Source: Acetobacteraceae bacterium
GTDB taxonomy: Bacteria; Pseudomonadota; Alphaproteobacteria; Acetobacterales; Acetobacteraceae
Assembly: GCA_947475245.1 (NCBI GenBank)
Contig: CANJLW010000005.1
Span: forward strand, 62,001-126,000
Direction of reading: 5' to 3'
DNA length: 64,000 nucleotides
Position 1 is the stretch's first letter; the number at the start of each line of letters is the position of its first letter. The notes beneath the pieces were generated by a model. It was given only the letters and a program-made list of their open reading frames with translations. It ran no database searches and had not been told where the DNA came from. This document shows positions 42,753-52,517 of the stretch, piece by piece. The position numbers were made by a program, and so were the translations under genes.

Positions 42753-44117
42753 TTACCCGTGGTGCCACTTTTTCCAGGAACCCGCGTCGGGCCGTTCCAG
42801 GCCCAGGTTTTGGCGCAGCGTCGTGCCGGCATAGTCCATGTGCATCAGCCCGCGGCGTTGCAACTCCGGCACGACCAGGCGGCTGAAATCGTCGTAGCCC
42901 ACCGGCACGGCACCCGCCGCGACGACGAAGCCGTCACACGCCCGCGTGGCGAACCATTCCTCCATCCCGTCCGCGACATCCTTCGGGCTGCCGACGAAGC
43001 GGGGGTGATCGTGGAAGGTGCCGCGATGGGTGATGTCGATGAAATCGCGCGGTGTCGGCAGCCGATTGCCGAGTTCGCGCTTAATCCGATCGCGCATGCC
43101 CTGCACGCCGGTCCAACTGTCGATTTCTTCCTGCGTGAATGGCTTATCGATCGGTTGCTTGGCGAAGTCGAAGTTCAGCACCTCTGACAACAGTGCCAGG
43201 CTGTCGATCTCCTTGGGCAGGGAGTCGATCAGCGCGACCTTGTCTTCGGCTTCGGCCCGGGTTTCCCCGACGACGGGATAGACCCCGGCGCAGACAAAGA
43301 CTTTCTCCGGATCGCGATCGACGGCGGCGACCTGGGCCTTGAAGCCGGCATAGTCGCGGCGCGCCTGTTCGATGCTGTGGTAGTTGACGAACACGCATTC
43401 CGCCCAACGAGACGCAAAGCGCTGCCCGCGGCCGCTTTGGCCCGCTTGAATAATGACGGGATGGCCTTGCTTGGAGCGTGGCACGGTGAACGGCCCGCGC
43501 GAGTAGAAGAACTCTCCGCGATGATCCAGGCGGTGTACTTTGTCGGGGTGGGCGAACAAACCGGTTTCTTTGTCGGCGACGATGGCACCGTCTTCCCAGG
43601 TGCCCCAATGGCCCATGACGACTTCCATCAACTCGTCGGCGCGGTCATAGCGGCGGTCGTGATCCTTGTGCGATTCATGGCCCATGTTGCGGGCTTCGCC
43701 GTCGTTCATGGATGTAACGACATTCCAGGCAGCGCGGCCTTCGGTCATCAGGTCGAGCGTGGCAAAAATGCGCGCGATCTGAAACGGTTCGAAATAGGTG
43801 GTGGAAAAGGTAGAGCCGAGGCCCAACTTCTCGGTCGCCATGCCCATGACGGTCAGGATCGTGACGGGGTCCATCTTGACGCAACGAATGCCGTTGGCGA
43901 CCGTGGGGCCGTGATCGCCGCCGAACAAATCCGGCATGGCCAGTCGATCGTCAAAAAATCCCAAATGAAACTTTCCCGCCTCCAGTGCTCGGCCTATTCG
44001 CCGGTAATATTCCGCACTGGTAAAGTCTTGCGCGGCGTCGGGATGGCGCCATGATCCTACGAAATTGGTACAGTTCTGGGCTTGCAGAAACCCAACCAGC
44101 GTCATTTGACGAGCCAT
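42753..44117 (-). CDS. NtaA/SnaA/DszA-type FMN-dependent monooxygenase (LLM superfamily)
   Basis: 454 residues, longer than the other luciferase-like proteins in the window, as expected for the NtaA/DszA branch. It has MTLVGFLQAQNCTNFVGSWR, FFDDRLAMPDLFGGDHGPTV, STTYFEPFQIARIFATLDLM, TEGRAAWNVVTSMNDGEARN, SPFTVPRSKQGHP-like RGPFTVPRSKQGHPVIIQAG and GQRFASRWAECVFVNYHS. These enzymes oxidise nitrilotriacetate, dibenzothiophene sulfone or related compounds with FMNH2 from a separate reductase. No reductase gene is adjacent. Substrate unknown. Confidence 0.9.
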   Translation of the reverse strand: MARQMTLVGFLQAQNCTNFVGSWRHPDAAQDFTSAEYYRRIGRALEAGKFHLGFFDDRLAMPDLFGGDHGPTVANGIRCVKMDPVTILTVMGMATEKLGLGSTFSTTYFEPFQIARIFATLDLMTEGRAAWNVVTSMNDGEARNMGHESHKDHDRRYDRADELMEVVMGHWGTWEDGAIVADKETGLFAHPDKVHRLDHRGEFFYSRGPFTVPRSKQGHPVIIQAGQSGRGQRFASRWAECVFVNYHSIEQARRDYAGFKAQVAAVDRDPEKVFVCAGVYPVVGETRAEAEDKVALIDSLPKEIDSLALLSEVLNFDFAKQPIDKPFTQEEIDSWTGVQGMRDRIKRELGNRLPTPRDFIDITHRGTFHDHPRFVGSPKDVADGMEEWFATRACDGFVVAAGAVPVGYDDFSRLVVPELQRRGLMHMDYAGTTLRQNLGLERPDAGSWKKWHHG

Positions 44118-44259
44118 CGCGCGCTATCCCTTCGATCAGTTTGGGGAAGCATATCGCGTGGGGTACGGTTCGGGAAGTTTGCGGACAGGCAAAGCCGAAA
44201 CCGCGATGGTTGCAAAGCCCGCGCGGCGGGGAATATCGTCCAATGAGGAGGGTACGCCG

Positions 44260-44502
44260 ATGCCGACACCGATAGACGCGCTGATCCTGCAATTCCTGTC
44301 ATGGGTGGACAGTCAGACGCCGACGCAGGCGGATGTGCTCGATGCCTGGCAAAGCTCCTGCCCACGCCTGTCGGTGTGGGAGGATGTGCAGATCGCCGGT
44401 CTGGTGGCGTTCGACGGCAGCCGCGAACGCCACGTGGTCCTGACCCAGGCCGGGCGGCAGCGGTTGGAAAGCGCGCGGGCCGTCAGTCGAACAGCGAGCT
44501 GA
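44260..44502 (+). CDS. Small winged-helix-like protein of unknown function
   Basis: 80 residues from ATG 44260, preceded by GAGGAGGG. Longer in-frame starts upstream (44158) lack a ribosome site. [20 protein letters not shown] looks like the recognition portion of a winged helix, and [20 protein letters not shown] like the wing and closing helix (the L-T-x-x-G-R/x-x-L pattern seen in MarR/PadR-type ends). This is structure-by-eye only. Its last 20 nt overlap the end of convergent prs. Confidence 0.6.
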   Translation: MPTPIDALILQFLSWVDSQTPTQADVLDAWQSSCPRLSVWEDVQIAGLVAFDGSRERHVVLTQAGRQRLESARAVSRTAS

Positions 44503-45415
44503 CCGAACTCTCGTCGGAAATCCGTCCGATCGCATCGGCCAGCAGCGGGGCGATGGTGACCTCGCGGATGTTGTGGGCCTGCTTCACGGCATCGGTCGCC
44601 ATGATGGAATCGGTAATGGTCATCATTTTGATGGGGGATGCCGCGATGCGCGCGACCGCCCCGCCCGACAGCACGCCATGGGTGACATAGGCACCGACCG
44701 AGCGCGCGCCGCGGCTGACCAGCGCGATGGCGGCGTTGCAATGGGTGCCGCCTGAATCAACCATGTCGTCGACCAGGATGCAGTCGCGGCCTTCGACGTC
44801 GCCGATGACGTTCATCACCTCCGAATGGCCGGCACGCTCACGGCGCTTGTCGATGATGGCGAGGTCGCAGTTCAGCCGCGTGGCAATGGCGCGGGCGCGC
44901 ACGACGCCGCCGACGTCGGGGGACACGACCATCGGGTCGGAGCCTTCCTTGCGTTCCAGAATGTGGCGGCTGAACAGCGGCGCCGCGTACAGGTTATCCA
45001 CGGGGATATCGAAGAACCCCTGAATCTGACCGGCGTGCAAATCCATGGTCAGCACGCGGTTGGCGCCGGCCTCGGTAATCAGGTTCGCCACCAGCTTGGC
45101 GCTGATCGGCGTGCGCGCGGCAGTTTTCCGATCCTGTCGCGCGTAGCCAAAATACGGGATCACCGCCGTGATCCGACGAGCGGAGGCTCGGCGAAGAGCA
45201 TCGAGGGTGATGAGGAGTTCCATCAGGTTGTCGTTGGCGGGGTAGGAGGTGGATTGGATGACGAAAACATCCTCCCCCCGCACATTTTCCTGAATCTCGA
45301 CGAAGACTTCCATATCCGCGAAACGGCGGATGGATGCCTTGGTGAGTTTCAGATCGAGCTTTGCGGCGACCGCCTCGGCCAGGGGGCGGTTGCTGTTGCA
45401 GGCGACAATTTTCAT
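44483..45415 (-). CDS. prs: Ribose-phosphate pyrophosphokinase
   Basis: Makes PRPP from ribose 5-phosphate and ATP for nucleotide, NAD, His and Trp synthesis. 310 residues from ATG 45415 ([16 protein letters not shown]); a 57-residue upstream extension in frame is not family sequence. Hallmarks are [60 protein letters not shown], the flexible loop [20 protein letters not shown], and the PRPP motif [14 protein letters not shown]. Divergent from mreB across 254 nt; overlaps the convergent small gene by 20 nt. Confidence 0.96.
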   Translation of the reverse strand: MKIVACNSNRPLAEAVAAKLDLKLTKASIRRFADMEVFVEIQENVRGEDVFVIQSTSYPANDNLMELLITLDALRRASARRITAVIPYFGYARQDRKTAARTPISAKLVANLITEAGANRVLTMDLHAGQIQGFFDIPVDNLYAAPLFSRHILERKEGSDPMVVSPDVGGVVRARAIATRLNCDLAIIDKRRERAGHSEVMNVIGDVEGRDCILVDDMVDSGGTHCNAAIALVSRGARSVGAYVTHGVLSGGAVARIAASPIKMMTITDSIMATDAVKQAHNIREVTIAPLLADAIGRISDESSVSSLFD

Positions 45416-45639
45416 CGTCCGACAGTTTTCATGGTTGGGAATTCCATCGTCTGGGGTCGCCGACAAGGTGTCGAGGCTGGGCGTGGGCCGTAAACGAGCG
45501 CCTTCTAGCAACAGCCCGCCGAGGTGTCCACGAATGGTCACAATCTTCGGGCCGCTTCGGGGGCCGATATCGCCGCCGTTGCGCATAAGCCCCCTTGTGG
45601 ACCGCCCCCGGCAGGGTTAAGCCCCGGCGCTTCTCTTAA

Positions 45640-46713
<1,074 letters not shown>

Positions 46714-46722
46714 CGAGACAAT

Positions 46723-46762
46723 TCAGGCTATCCTGAGCAGGTCGGCGCGCCACGCCGACCTG
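46723..46762 (+). terminator. Tandem hairpins between mreB and mreC
   Basis: Hairpin 1: TCAGG with CCTGA and a 4-nt loop (46723-46736). Hairpin 2: a perfect 10-bp stem, CAGGTCGGCG with CGCCGACCTG, and a CGCCA loop (46738-46762), followed by TCTTGTAT. Only 17 nt separate it from the mreC ATG, so it could attenuate downstream transcription, stabilise mreB mRNA or mask the mreC ribosome site. Confidence 0.65.
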
Positions 46763-46779
46763 TCTTGTATCGGAGGCCC

Positions 46780-47640
46780 ATGATCCGACTTTCCATCCAG
46801 GCTCGTCAGGCCCTCGCCAAACTCACGCTGCCGGTCCTGATCGTCGCATCCTTCGGTCTGATGCTCCTCGGCAAAGCGGATACTCTGCTGGCCGAACGCG
46901 CCCGCATGGCGTTGGCCGATACACTGGCGCCGATCTACGCCGCCGTGGCCGGCCCGATCGCGGATGTACACCGCACGATCGCCGAGGTCGGCGACTTGTG
47001 GCACCTGCGGGTGGAAAATGCCCGCCTGCGCGACGAAAACGAACGCCTGCGCCGCTGGCAGGCCATCGCCCTGGCGCTGGATGCCGAGAATGAGCGTCTG
47101 AAGGCCAGCCTGAAATGGATCCCCGATCCCGCGGCCTCGTTCGTGACCGCGCGCGTCGTCGCCGACGCCGGCGGGGTCTATGCCAAGGCCGCGCTGCTCT
47201 CGATCGGACCCAATCACGGGCTGCGCAAGGGCGGCATCGCTCTGGACGAGCGCGGACTTGTCGGGCGCATCACGGAAGTCGGCGCGCGTACCGCGCGGAT
47301 CCTGTTGATCACCGACATCAACAGCCGGATCCCGGTGATCCTGGAAAACTCCCGCGCGCGGGCCATCCTGGTCGGTACCAACGGCGCGCGGCCTCGGCTG
47401 CTGTACTGGCCTGAAGGCGTCGTGCCGCAGAACAATGAACGTGTGGTCACCAGCGCGGAAGCCAATGCCTTCCCGGCCAATCTTCCCATCGGCACCGTGC
47501 GCTTCAGCGCCAGCGGCGTGCCGGAGGTTGAACCGGAAGCACTGTTGCAGCGGCTGGAAGTCGTGCGCATCTTCGATTACGGGCTGGGCGGTATTCCGCC
47601 GCCGGAGCCTCCCGCCAAGCAAACACCCGGGCGGCACTGA
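46780..47640 (+). CDS. mreC: Rod-shape-determining protein MreC
   Basis: 286 residues, bitopic. The N-terminal hydrophobic helix (LTLPVLIVASFGLMLLG) anchors it. A coiled coil follows (LWHLRVENARLRDENERLRR, LALDAENERLKASLKWIPD), then the beta-domain with VTARVVADAGGVYAKAALLS, IGPNHGLRKGGIALDERGLV and GRITEVGARTARILLITDIN. It links MreB to the periplasmic synthases. ATG 46780, preceded by CGGAGG, is preferred over TTG 46765. The C-terminus is Pro-rich. mreD starts 4 nt after the stop. Confidence 0.93.
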   Translation: MIRLSIQARQALAKLTLPVLIVASFGLMLLGKADTLLAERARMALADTLAPIYAAVAGPIADVHRTIAEVGDLWHLRVENARLRDENERLRRWQAIALALDAENERLKASLKWIPDPAASFVTARVVADAGGVYAKAALLSIGPNHGLRKGGIALDERGLVGRITEVGARTARILLITDINSRIPVILENSRARAILVGTNGARPRLLYWPEGVVPQNNERVVTSAEANAFPANLPIGTVRFSASGVPEVEPEALLQRLEVVRIFDYGLGGIPPPEPPAKQTPGRH

Positions 47641-47644
47641 CCGC

Positions 47645-48199
47645 ATGGCCCGCCGCGATCGTGCCCCTGGAATCCGTCCGCGCCTGACCATCGGCCGGCG
47701 GCTGGATATCGCCGCGCGCTATTCGTTCCCCGCCGGCAGCACGCTGGTGTTGATGCTGCTGGCAGATGCCCCGTTCAGCCTGCCCGGACAGGCCGCGCTG
47801 TTGCCCGCCATCACCCTGGCCTGCATCTGGTTCTGGTCGCTGTATCGCCCCGCCGCGATGTCGCCGCCGGTGGTGTTCGTGCTGGGCCTGCTGCTCGATC
47901 TGCTGGGCTTCAACCCGCTGGGGGTCGGCGTGCTGGTCATGCTCGCGGCGCACGGTATCGCGCTTCGCGCGCGGCACTTCCTGGGCCAACAGGGCTTCGC
48001 GGTCGGCTGGATTGCGTTCGGCGTGGTCGGCGTCGCGGTCGCCTGCCTTGGCTGGGCGATGGTGTCGCTGCTGACCTTTCGCCTGCTGCCCTTCGGTCCG
48101 GCGGTGTTTCAGGGCGTGTTGACCGCGGCTCTTTACCCCGCCTTGGCCATTCCGCTGTCGCGGGCCCATCGCACCGTCGCCGATCCGGAGCAGGCCTGA
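47645..48199 (+). CDS. mreD: Rod-shape-determining protein MreD
   Basis: 184 residues with about five hydrophobic helices (SFPAGSTLVLMLLADAPFSL, LLPAITLACIWFWSLYRPAA, PPVVFVLGLLLDLLGFNPLG, VGVLVMLAAHGIALRARHFL, VGWIAFGVVGVAVACLGWAM). The segment WSLYRPAAMSPPVVFVLGLL with D-L-L near G-F-N-P-L-G is MreD-like. The first ATG after mreC (47645) was taken; an open frame inside mreC was rejected. Its TGA overlaps the mrdA ATG (ATGA). Confidence 0.88.
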   Translation: MARRDRAPGIRPRLTIGRRLDIAARYSFPAGSTLVLMLLADAPFSLPGQAALLPAITLACIWFWSLYRPAAMSPPVVFVLGLLLDLLGFNPLGVGVLVMLAAHGIALRARHFLGQQGFAVGWIAFGVVGVAVACLGWAMVSLLTFRLLPFGPAVFQGVLTAALYPALAIPLSRAHRTVADPEQA

Positions 48200-50064
48200 T
48201 GAAGCGCGAAACGCGCCATAGCGGCGTCTTTACCCGGCGCGCGCTGTTGCTGATGGGCGGGCAGGTGGCGCTGCTCGGCGGTCTGGCCGCCAAGCTCTAC
48301 CAGGTTCAGGTGGTCGAAGGCCGGCGCTATGCCACCCTGGCCAACGAAAACCGCATCAGCGCCCGCATGATCGCCCCCCCACGCGGACGCATCCTGGATC
48401 GCTACGGCACCCCGATCGCCGGCAGCCGGATCAACTGGCGCGCGCTGTTGATCGCCGAACAGGCCAATCACATCCCGTCCACGCTGGATGCGTTTTCCCG
48501 CATTGTCCCTCTCGGCGAATACGAGCGCGCCCGCATCGACCGGGAAATCAACCGCCGCCGCCGCTTTATCCCGGTGATGGTGCGGGAGTTCCTGAGCTGG
48601 GACGACATGGCCCGGATCGAGGTCAATGCCCCGGATTTGCCCGGCATCCTGGTCGATGTCGGCACCACCCGGATTTATCCCTTCGCCGAACAACTCGCCC
48701 ATATCGTCGGCTATGTCGCCCCGCCGAACGAAGCCGATGTGGCAGACGACCCGCTGCTCGCACTGCCCGGTCTGCGCATCGGGCGTGCCGGGATGGAGAA
48801 GTTCCACGATCTCGCGCTGCGCGGCCGGGCCGGTTCGGTCCAGTTGGAGGTCAACGCCGTCGGGCGGGTCATCCGCGAACTGGATCGGGTGGAAGGCGTT
48901 CAGGGGGAAGACGTCGGGCTGACCATCGACGCCGGGCTGCAACGGGCGGTCATCGATCGGCTGGGCGATGAAAGCGCCAGCGCCGTGGTGATGGATTGCC
49001 GCAACGGCGAAATCCTGGCGATGGCCACCAACCCGTCGTTCGATCCCAGCCTGTTCAACGCCGGTGTTTCCCAGGCGCAATGGGTTGAATGGACGCGCGA
49101 TCGCCGCACACCGCTGATCAACAAGGCGACCTCGGGGCTGTACGCGCCCGGTTCCACGTTCAAGATGTCGGTCGCGATCGCGGGGCTGGAGGCGAAGGTC
49201 ATCAGCCCGAACGAGCGTATCGATTGCCCCGGATTCTACGATCTCGGCGATACGCGATTCCATTGCTGGAAAAAGGGCGGCCATGGCGGCGTCGATCTGC
49301 GCAACGGCATCAAGCTGAGTTGCGACGTGTATTTCTACGAGGTCGCGCGCCGCGTCGGCATCGACCGCATCGCCGCCATGTCCCGACGCCTGGGGCTGGG
49401 CGTGGAGTTGGAACTCGACCTGCCGGGCCAGCGCACGGGGCTGATCCCGACGCGCGACTGGCGCCAGTCCAAGGGCAAGCTGTGGAATATCGGCGATACC
49501 ATCGTCAGCGGCATCGGCCAGGGCTACATCCAGGTCACGCCGCTGCAACTCGCCACCTTTACCGCGCGCCTGGCGAGCGGCCGAGTGGTGCAGCCGCATT
49601 TGACGCGTCGCCTCGGCGGTGCGTTGCAGCCCGGCCATAACCCCGAGGACTGGCCGCCCCTCGCGGTGCCGGAACGGATGCTGAACATGATCCGCGAGGG
49701 CATGTGGTCGGTGGTGAACGAACAGAGCGGCACCGCCCCGCAAGCCAAGCTGCCCGATCCCAAGGTCGCGATGGCGGGCAAGACCGGATCGTCGCAGGTG
49801 CGGCGCGTTTCGCGTGAGATGCGCGAAAGCGGCACCTTCGACAGTGAGAAACTGCCCTGGGAATACCGGCCGCACGCGCTGTTCGTCGCCTTCGCGCCCT
49901 ATGACCAGCCCCGCTACGCGATGTCGGTGGTGGTGGAGCACGGCAACTCCGGTGCCGGCATGGCCGCGCCCATCGCCCGCGACATCATGGCGATCGTGCT
50001 GCAACGCGATCCCGCCAACCGCACCGACCCGCCGCCGGCGCAACTGGCCGAGGTCAAGCGATGA
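48199..50064 (+). CDS. mrdA: Penicillin-binding protein 2 (elongasome transpeptidase)
   Basis: 621 residues. A short cytoplasmic start and one membrane helix (ALLLMGGQVALLGGLAAKLY) precede the PBP dimer region (LANENRISARMIAPPRGRIL, DRYGTPIAGSRINWRALLIA). The transpeptidase domain follows: SxxK in YAPGSTFKMSVAIAGLEA (Ser319), the SxN equivalent in KLSCDVYFYEVARR (S-C-D, as in PBP2), and MAGKTGSSQVRRVS as KTG. It cross-links peptidoglycan for side-wall growth with RodA. It overlaps mreD and rodA by 1-4 nt. Confidence 0.96.
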   Translation: MKRETRHSGVFTRRALLLMGGQVALLGGLAAKLYQVQVVEGRRYATLANENRISARMIAPPRGRILDRYGTPIAGSRINWRALLIAEQANHIPSTLDAFSRIVPLGEYERARIDREINRRRRFIPVMVREFLSWDDMARIEVNAPDLPGILVDVGTTRIYPFAEQLAHIVGYVAPPNEADVADDPLLALPGLRIGRAGMEKFHDLALRGRAGSVQLEVNAVGRVIRELDRVEGVQGEDVGLTIDAGLQRAVIDRLGDESASAVVMDCRNGEILAMATNPSFDPSLFNAGVSQAQWVEWTRDRRTPLINKATSGLYAPGSTFKMSVAIAGLEAKVISPNERIDCPGFYDLGDTRFHCWKKGGHGGVDLRNGIKLSCDVYFYEVARRVGIDRIAAMSRRLGLGVELELDLPGQRTGLIPTRDWRQSKGKLWNIGDTIVSGIGQGYIQVTPLQLATFTARLASGRVVQPHLTRRLGGALQPGHNPEDWPPLAVPERMLNMIREGMWSVVNEQSGTAPQAKLPDPKVAMAGKTGSSQVRRVSREMRESGTFDSEKLPWEYRPHALFVAFAPYDQPRYAMSVVVEHGNSGAGMAAPIARDIMAIVLQRDPANRTDPPPAQLAEVKR

Positions 50065-51206
50065 TGGAGCGCAGGCTGTGGCGGGAGGCATCGTTCGACC
50101 TCACCGGCAAAATTCTGTCGATCAACTGGATCTTCGTCGGTCTGCTCTGCGCCTTGGCCGGTGTCGGCTATACCGCGCTCTACAGCGCCGCCGGCGGCTC
50201 ACCGGATCCCTATGCGTTCCGCCATGCGCTGCGGTTTTGCTTCGGGGCGGTGCTGATGCTGGGCATCGCGCTGATCGATATCCGCTTTATCGCCAAGCTG
50301 TCGTGGTTGGCCTATGCCGTCGGCGTCGGGCTGCTGATCGCCGTGCTGCGCATGGGCCATGTCGGTAAGGGCGCGCAGAGGTGGATCGACCTCGGCGGAT
50401 TGCAAATCCAGCCGTCGGAGTTGATGAAACTGGCGCTGATCCTGGCGCTGGCGTCGTGGTTCCATCGCGCCTCGTGGGAACGGATCGGCAATCCGCTGTT
50501 TTTGATCCCGCCGATCCTGGCAATCCTTGTGCCGGTCGGCCTGATTCTGAAGGAACCCAACCTCGGCACCGCCATGATCACCGCGATGCTCGGCGGCGCG
50601 GTCTTCTTCGCCGCGGGGGTGCGGTGGTGGAAATTCGTGCTGGTGGCGATCCCGATCCCCTTCGCGGCACAGTTCGCCTATGCCCATCTGCATGACTACC
50701 AGCGGGCGCGCATCGACACCTTCCTGCATCCGGAGAATGACCCGCTGGGCGCCGGGTACAACATCATCCAGTCGAAGATCGCCCTTGGCTCCGGCGGGTT
50801 ATGGGGCAAGGGATACCTGCAGGGCACCCAGGGGCATCTGGACTTCCTGCCGGAAAAGCAGACGGATTTCATCTTCACCATGATTGGGGAGGAGTTCGGC
50901 CTGGTCGGCGCGCTCGCGGTGATGGGATTGCTGTGCGTGATCGTGCTGGGCGGCATGTTGATCGCGCTGCGCTGCCGCCACCAGTTCGGCCGGTTGGTGG
51001 CGCTGGGCGTCTCCGTCAATTTCTTTCTGTATGTCTTCGTCAACATCGCCATGGTCATGGGCGCGATCCCCGTGGGTGGCGTGCCCCTGCCTTTGGTCTC
51101 CCATGGCGGTTCCGCGATGATCACGGTGATGCTGGGCATGGGCGTGTTGATGTCGGTGCATGTGCACCGCAATGTGGAGTTCGGCGGGTCCGACGACGAC
51201 CGATGA
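50061..51206 (+). CDS. mrdB: RodA SEDS peptidoglycan polymerase
   Basis: 381 residues with about ten membrane helices, the glycosyltransferase partner of PBP2. Key segments are GKGAQRWIDLGGLQIQPSEL (with P-S-E), ILKEPNLGTAMITAMLGGAV, the catalytic-loop region YQRARIDTFLHPENDPLGAG, GYNIIQSKIALGSGGLWGKG, LDFLPEKQTDFIFTMIGEEF, and GAIPVGGVPLPLVSHGGSAM near the C-terminus. It overlaps mrdA (ATGA) and the DUF3293 gene (ATGA), so all are coupled. Confidence 0.96.
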   Translation: MMERRLWREASFDLTGKILSINWIFVGLLCALAGVGYTALYSAAGGSPDPYAFRHALRFCFGAVLMLGIALIDIRFIAKLSWLAYAVGVGLLIAVLRMGHVGKGAQRWIDLGGLQIQPSELMKLALILALASWFHRASWERIGNPLFLIPPILAILVPVGLILKEPNLGTAMITAMLGGAVFFAAGVRWWKFVLVAIPIPFAAQFAYAHLHDYQRARIDTFLHPENDPLGAGYNIIQSKIALGSGGLWGKGYLQGTQGHLDFLPEKQTDFIFTMIGEEFGLVGALAVMGLLCVIVLGGMLIALRCRHQFGRLVALGVSVNFFLYVFVNIAMVMGAIPVGGVPLPLVSHGGSAMITVMLGMGVLMSVHVHRNVEFGGSDDDR

Positions 51207-51598
51207 CCGTCTCGGTTCGGCTGCGCGCGGCCTATCGCGCCAGCGATTATGTCGCGGCCGGGGTGACGATACGGGTCGGGCGAAGGTCCGCGGCGATGGA
51301 TGCCCTGCTGCAAGCCCATGGATCGCGGCGCGCGGTGTTCGTAACCGCCTGGAACCCGTACTCCCGCAAGATGCCGCCCGGTTGGAACGCGCGGATGCAG
51401 GCCGCGCTGCTGGATCGGCTGCGCCGGTTCCGGACGCTGCCCGCCGATGGCGGTTGGCGTCGTTGGCGAGAGGCGCATGTGCTGGCGTTCGGCGCGCCGC
51501 AACCGCTGCTGCGCTACGCTTGGCTGTTTCGTCAGAACGCGGTCGTGATCGTGCGGGTCGGGGCGGCGGCGCGATTGGTCGGCTCAGCCAAGGAATAA
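51203..51598 (+). CDS. DUF3293 domain protein
   Basis: 131 residues. The family pattern is YRASDYVAAGVTIRVGRRSA, then RRAVFVTAWNPYSRKMPPGW (the T-A-W-N-P-x-S motif), RMQAALLDRLRR, and AHVLAFGAPQPLLRYAWLFR with QNAVVIVR. The family's function is unknown; it is soluble. The ATG overlaps the rodA stop, so it is translationally coupled to the end of the elongasome operon. It may simply be a hitch-hiking gene. Confidence 0.8.
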   Translation: MTVSVRLRAAYRASDYVAAGVTIRVGRRSAAMDALLQAHGSRRAVFVTAWNPYSRKMPPGWNARMQAALLDRLRRFRTLPADGGWRRWREAHVLAFGAPQPLLRYAWLFRQNAVVIVRVGAAARLVGSAKE

Positions 51599-51605
51599 GC
51601 GCGCT

Positions 51606-52376
51606 TCAGCCGACCTTCCAACCAATGGCGTTTCTTAGGAACGCCGTGAACCCGGCATTCGCCCAGGCGCCGAGGAGGATGGGCGCGGACGGGTCGTTGG
51701 GGCGCGACATCGGCCCCTGACAATGGCCCAACGCCATATAGGTCACGGCCCCGGCGCCGACCGGGCGGACATAGGCGATCGCGCGGGTGCGACCATCGGG
51801 GAGCAGGGAGGTATCGGCGGAATAAAGGGTCTCGACTTCGGACGGCAGCGCCCCGAAATCGGCGGTCAGCAGCACGCGGCTGTTGGCGGGATCGCGCAGG
51901 GCGACGAAATACGGCTCGTCTTCCACCTCGAACGCCGCGATCCCCTGGGTCAGCGGATGCGCGCCGTCGGCGACATCGACGCGAAAGCGGCCAAAGGGCG
52001 GATGGGTGAGGAACATGCACCCCAGCAGATCGTGATGCGCGGTCGGCACCGTGCGCCGCATCCGCGCGCCGTCCACCCGTTCGGCGCGCCCGCCGCTGCT
52101 GCCATGCAGCGCAAGCCAATGCCCGCCGGACTCGAGCCAGGTCCGCAGGTCCGCGCATTGCGCGTCGCCGGGGTAGGGGCCGGCGGTATAGGTGATCAGC
52201 AGCCGGCTGACTGCCAGCCATTTGCCGAGATCGGCGAAATCGTTGCCGACGGAGGCCGGGATATTCCGCTCCGCCAGCAGCGTCAGCACCCGCAGACGGG
52301 CATAATCGTGGTCGTGGCCGGCGGGCTGGCCAGGCGGAAAGCCGCCGGCGATGACGTGCGCGCGCTGTATGGACAT
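51606..52376 (-). CDS. ThuA-like (class I glutamine amidotransferase fold) protein
   Basis: 256 residues from ATG 52376, preceded by GGGGGAG. AHVIAGGFPPGQPAGHDHDY ARLRVLTLLAERN opens the fold (two adjoining segments). DLGKWLAVSRLLITYTAGPY and LRTWLESGGHWLALHGSSGG match the ThuA domain, as do HDLLGCMFLTHPPFGRFRVD and HPLTQGIAAFEVEDEPYFVA. The family includes trehalose-utilisation proteins and many uncharacterised hydrolase-like members; the nucleophile Cys of amidotransferases is not evident. Convergent with the DUF3293 gene, divergent from the hydrolase at 52518. Confidence 0.82.
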   Translation of the reverse strand: MSIQRAHVIAGGFPPGQPAGHDHDYARLRVLTLLAERNIPASVGNDFADLGKWLAVSRLLITYTAGPYPGDAQCADLRTWLESGGHWLALHGSSGGRAERVDGARMRRTVPTAHHDLLGCMFLTHPPFGRFRVDVADGAHPLTQGIAAFEVEDEPYFVALRDPANSRVLLTADFGALPSEVETLYSADTSLLPDGRTRAIAYVRPVGAGAVTYMALGHCQGPMSRPNDPSAPILLGAWANAGFTAFLRNAIGWKVG

Positions 52377-52517
52377 CGTGTTTCTCCCCCGAGACCAGGC
52401 GAGCATGAACCGCTTTGAGGCGCAGCACAAAGGCGCGGTGTGTCAGACCTGGGGACATCCTTGCCCGCGCGCCGCCGATATGGGAACCATGCGAAAAGCA
52501 GACGGGGACAAACGCGG

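Noticed and set aside
48133-50091. 652-codon minus-strand frame across mrdA
   Set aside because: Shadow of the clear PBP2 gene with His/Arg/Asp-rich, non-protein-like composition.
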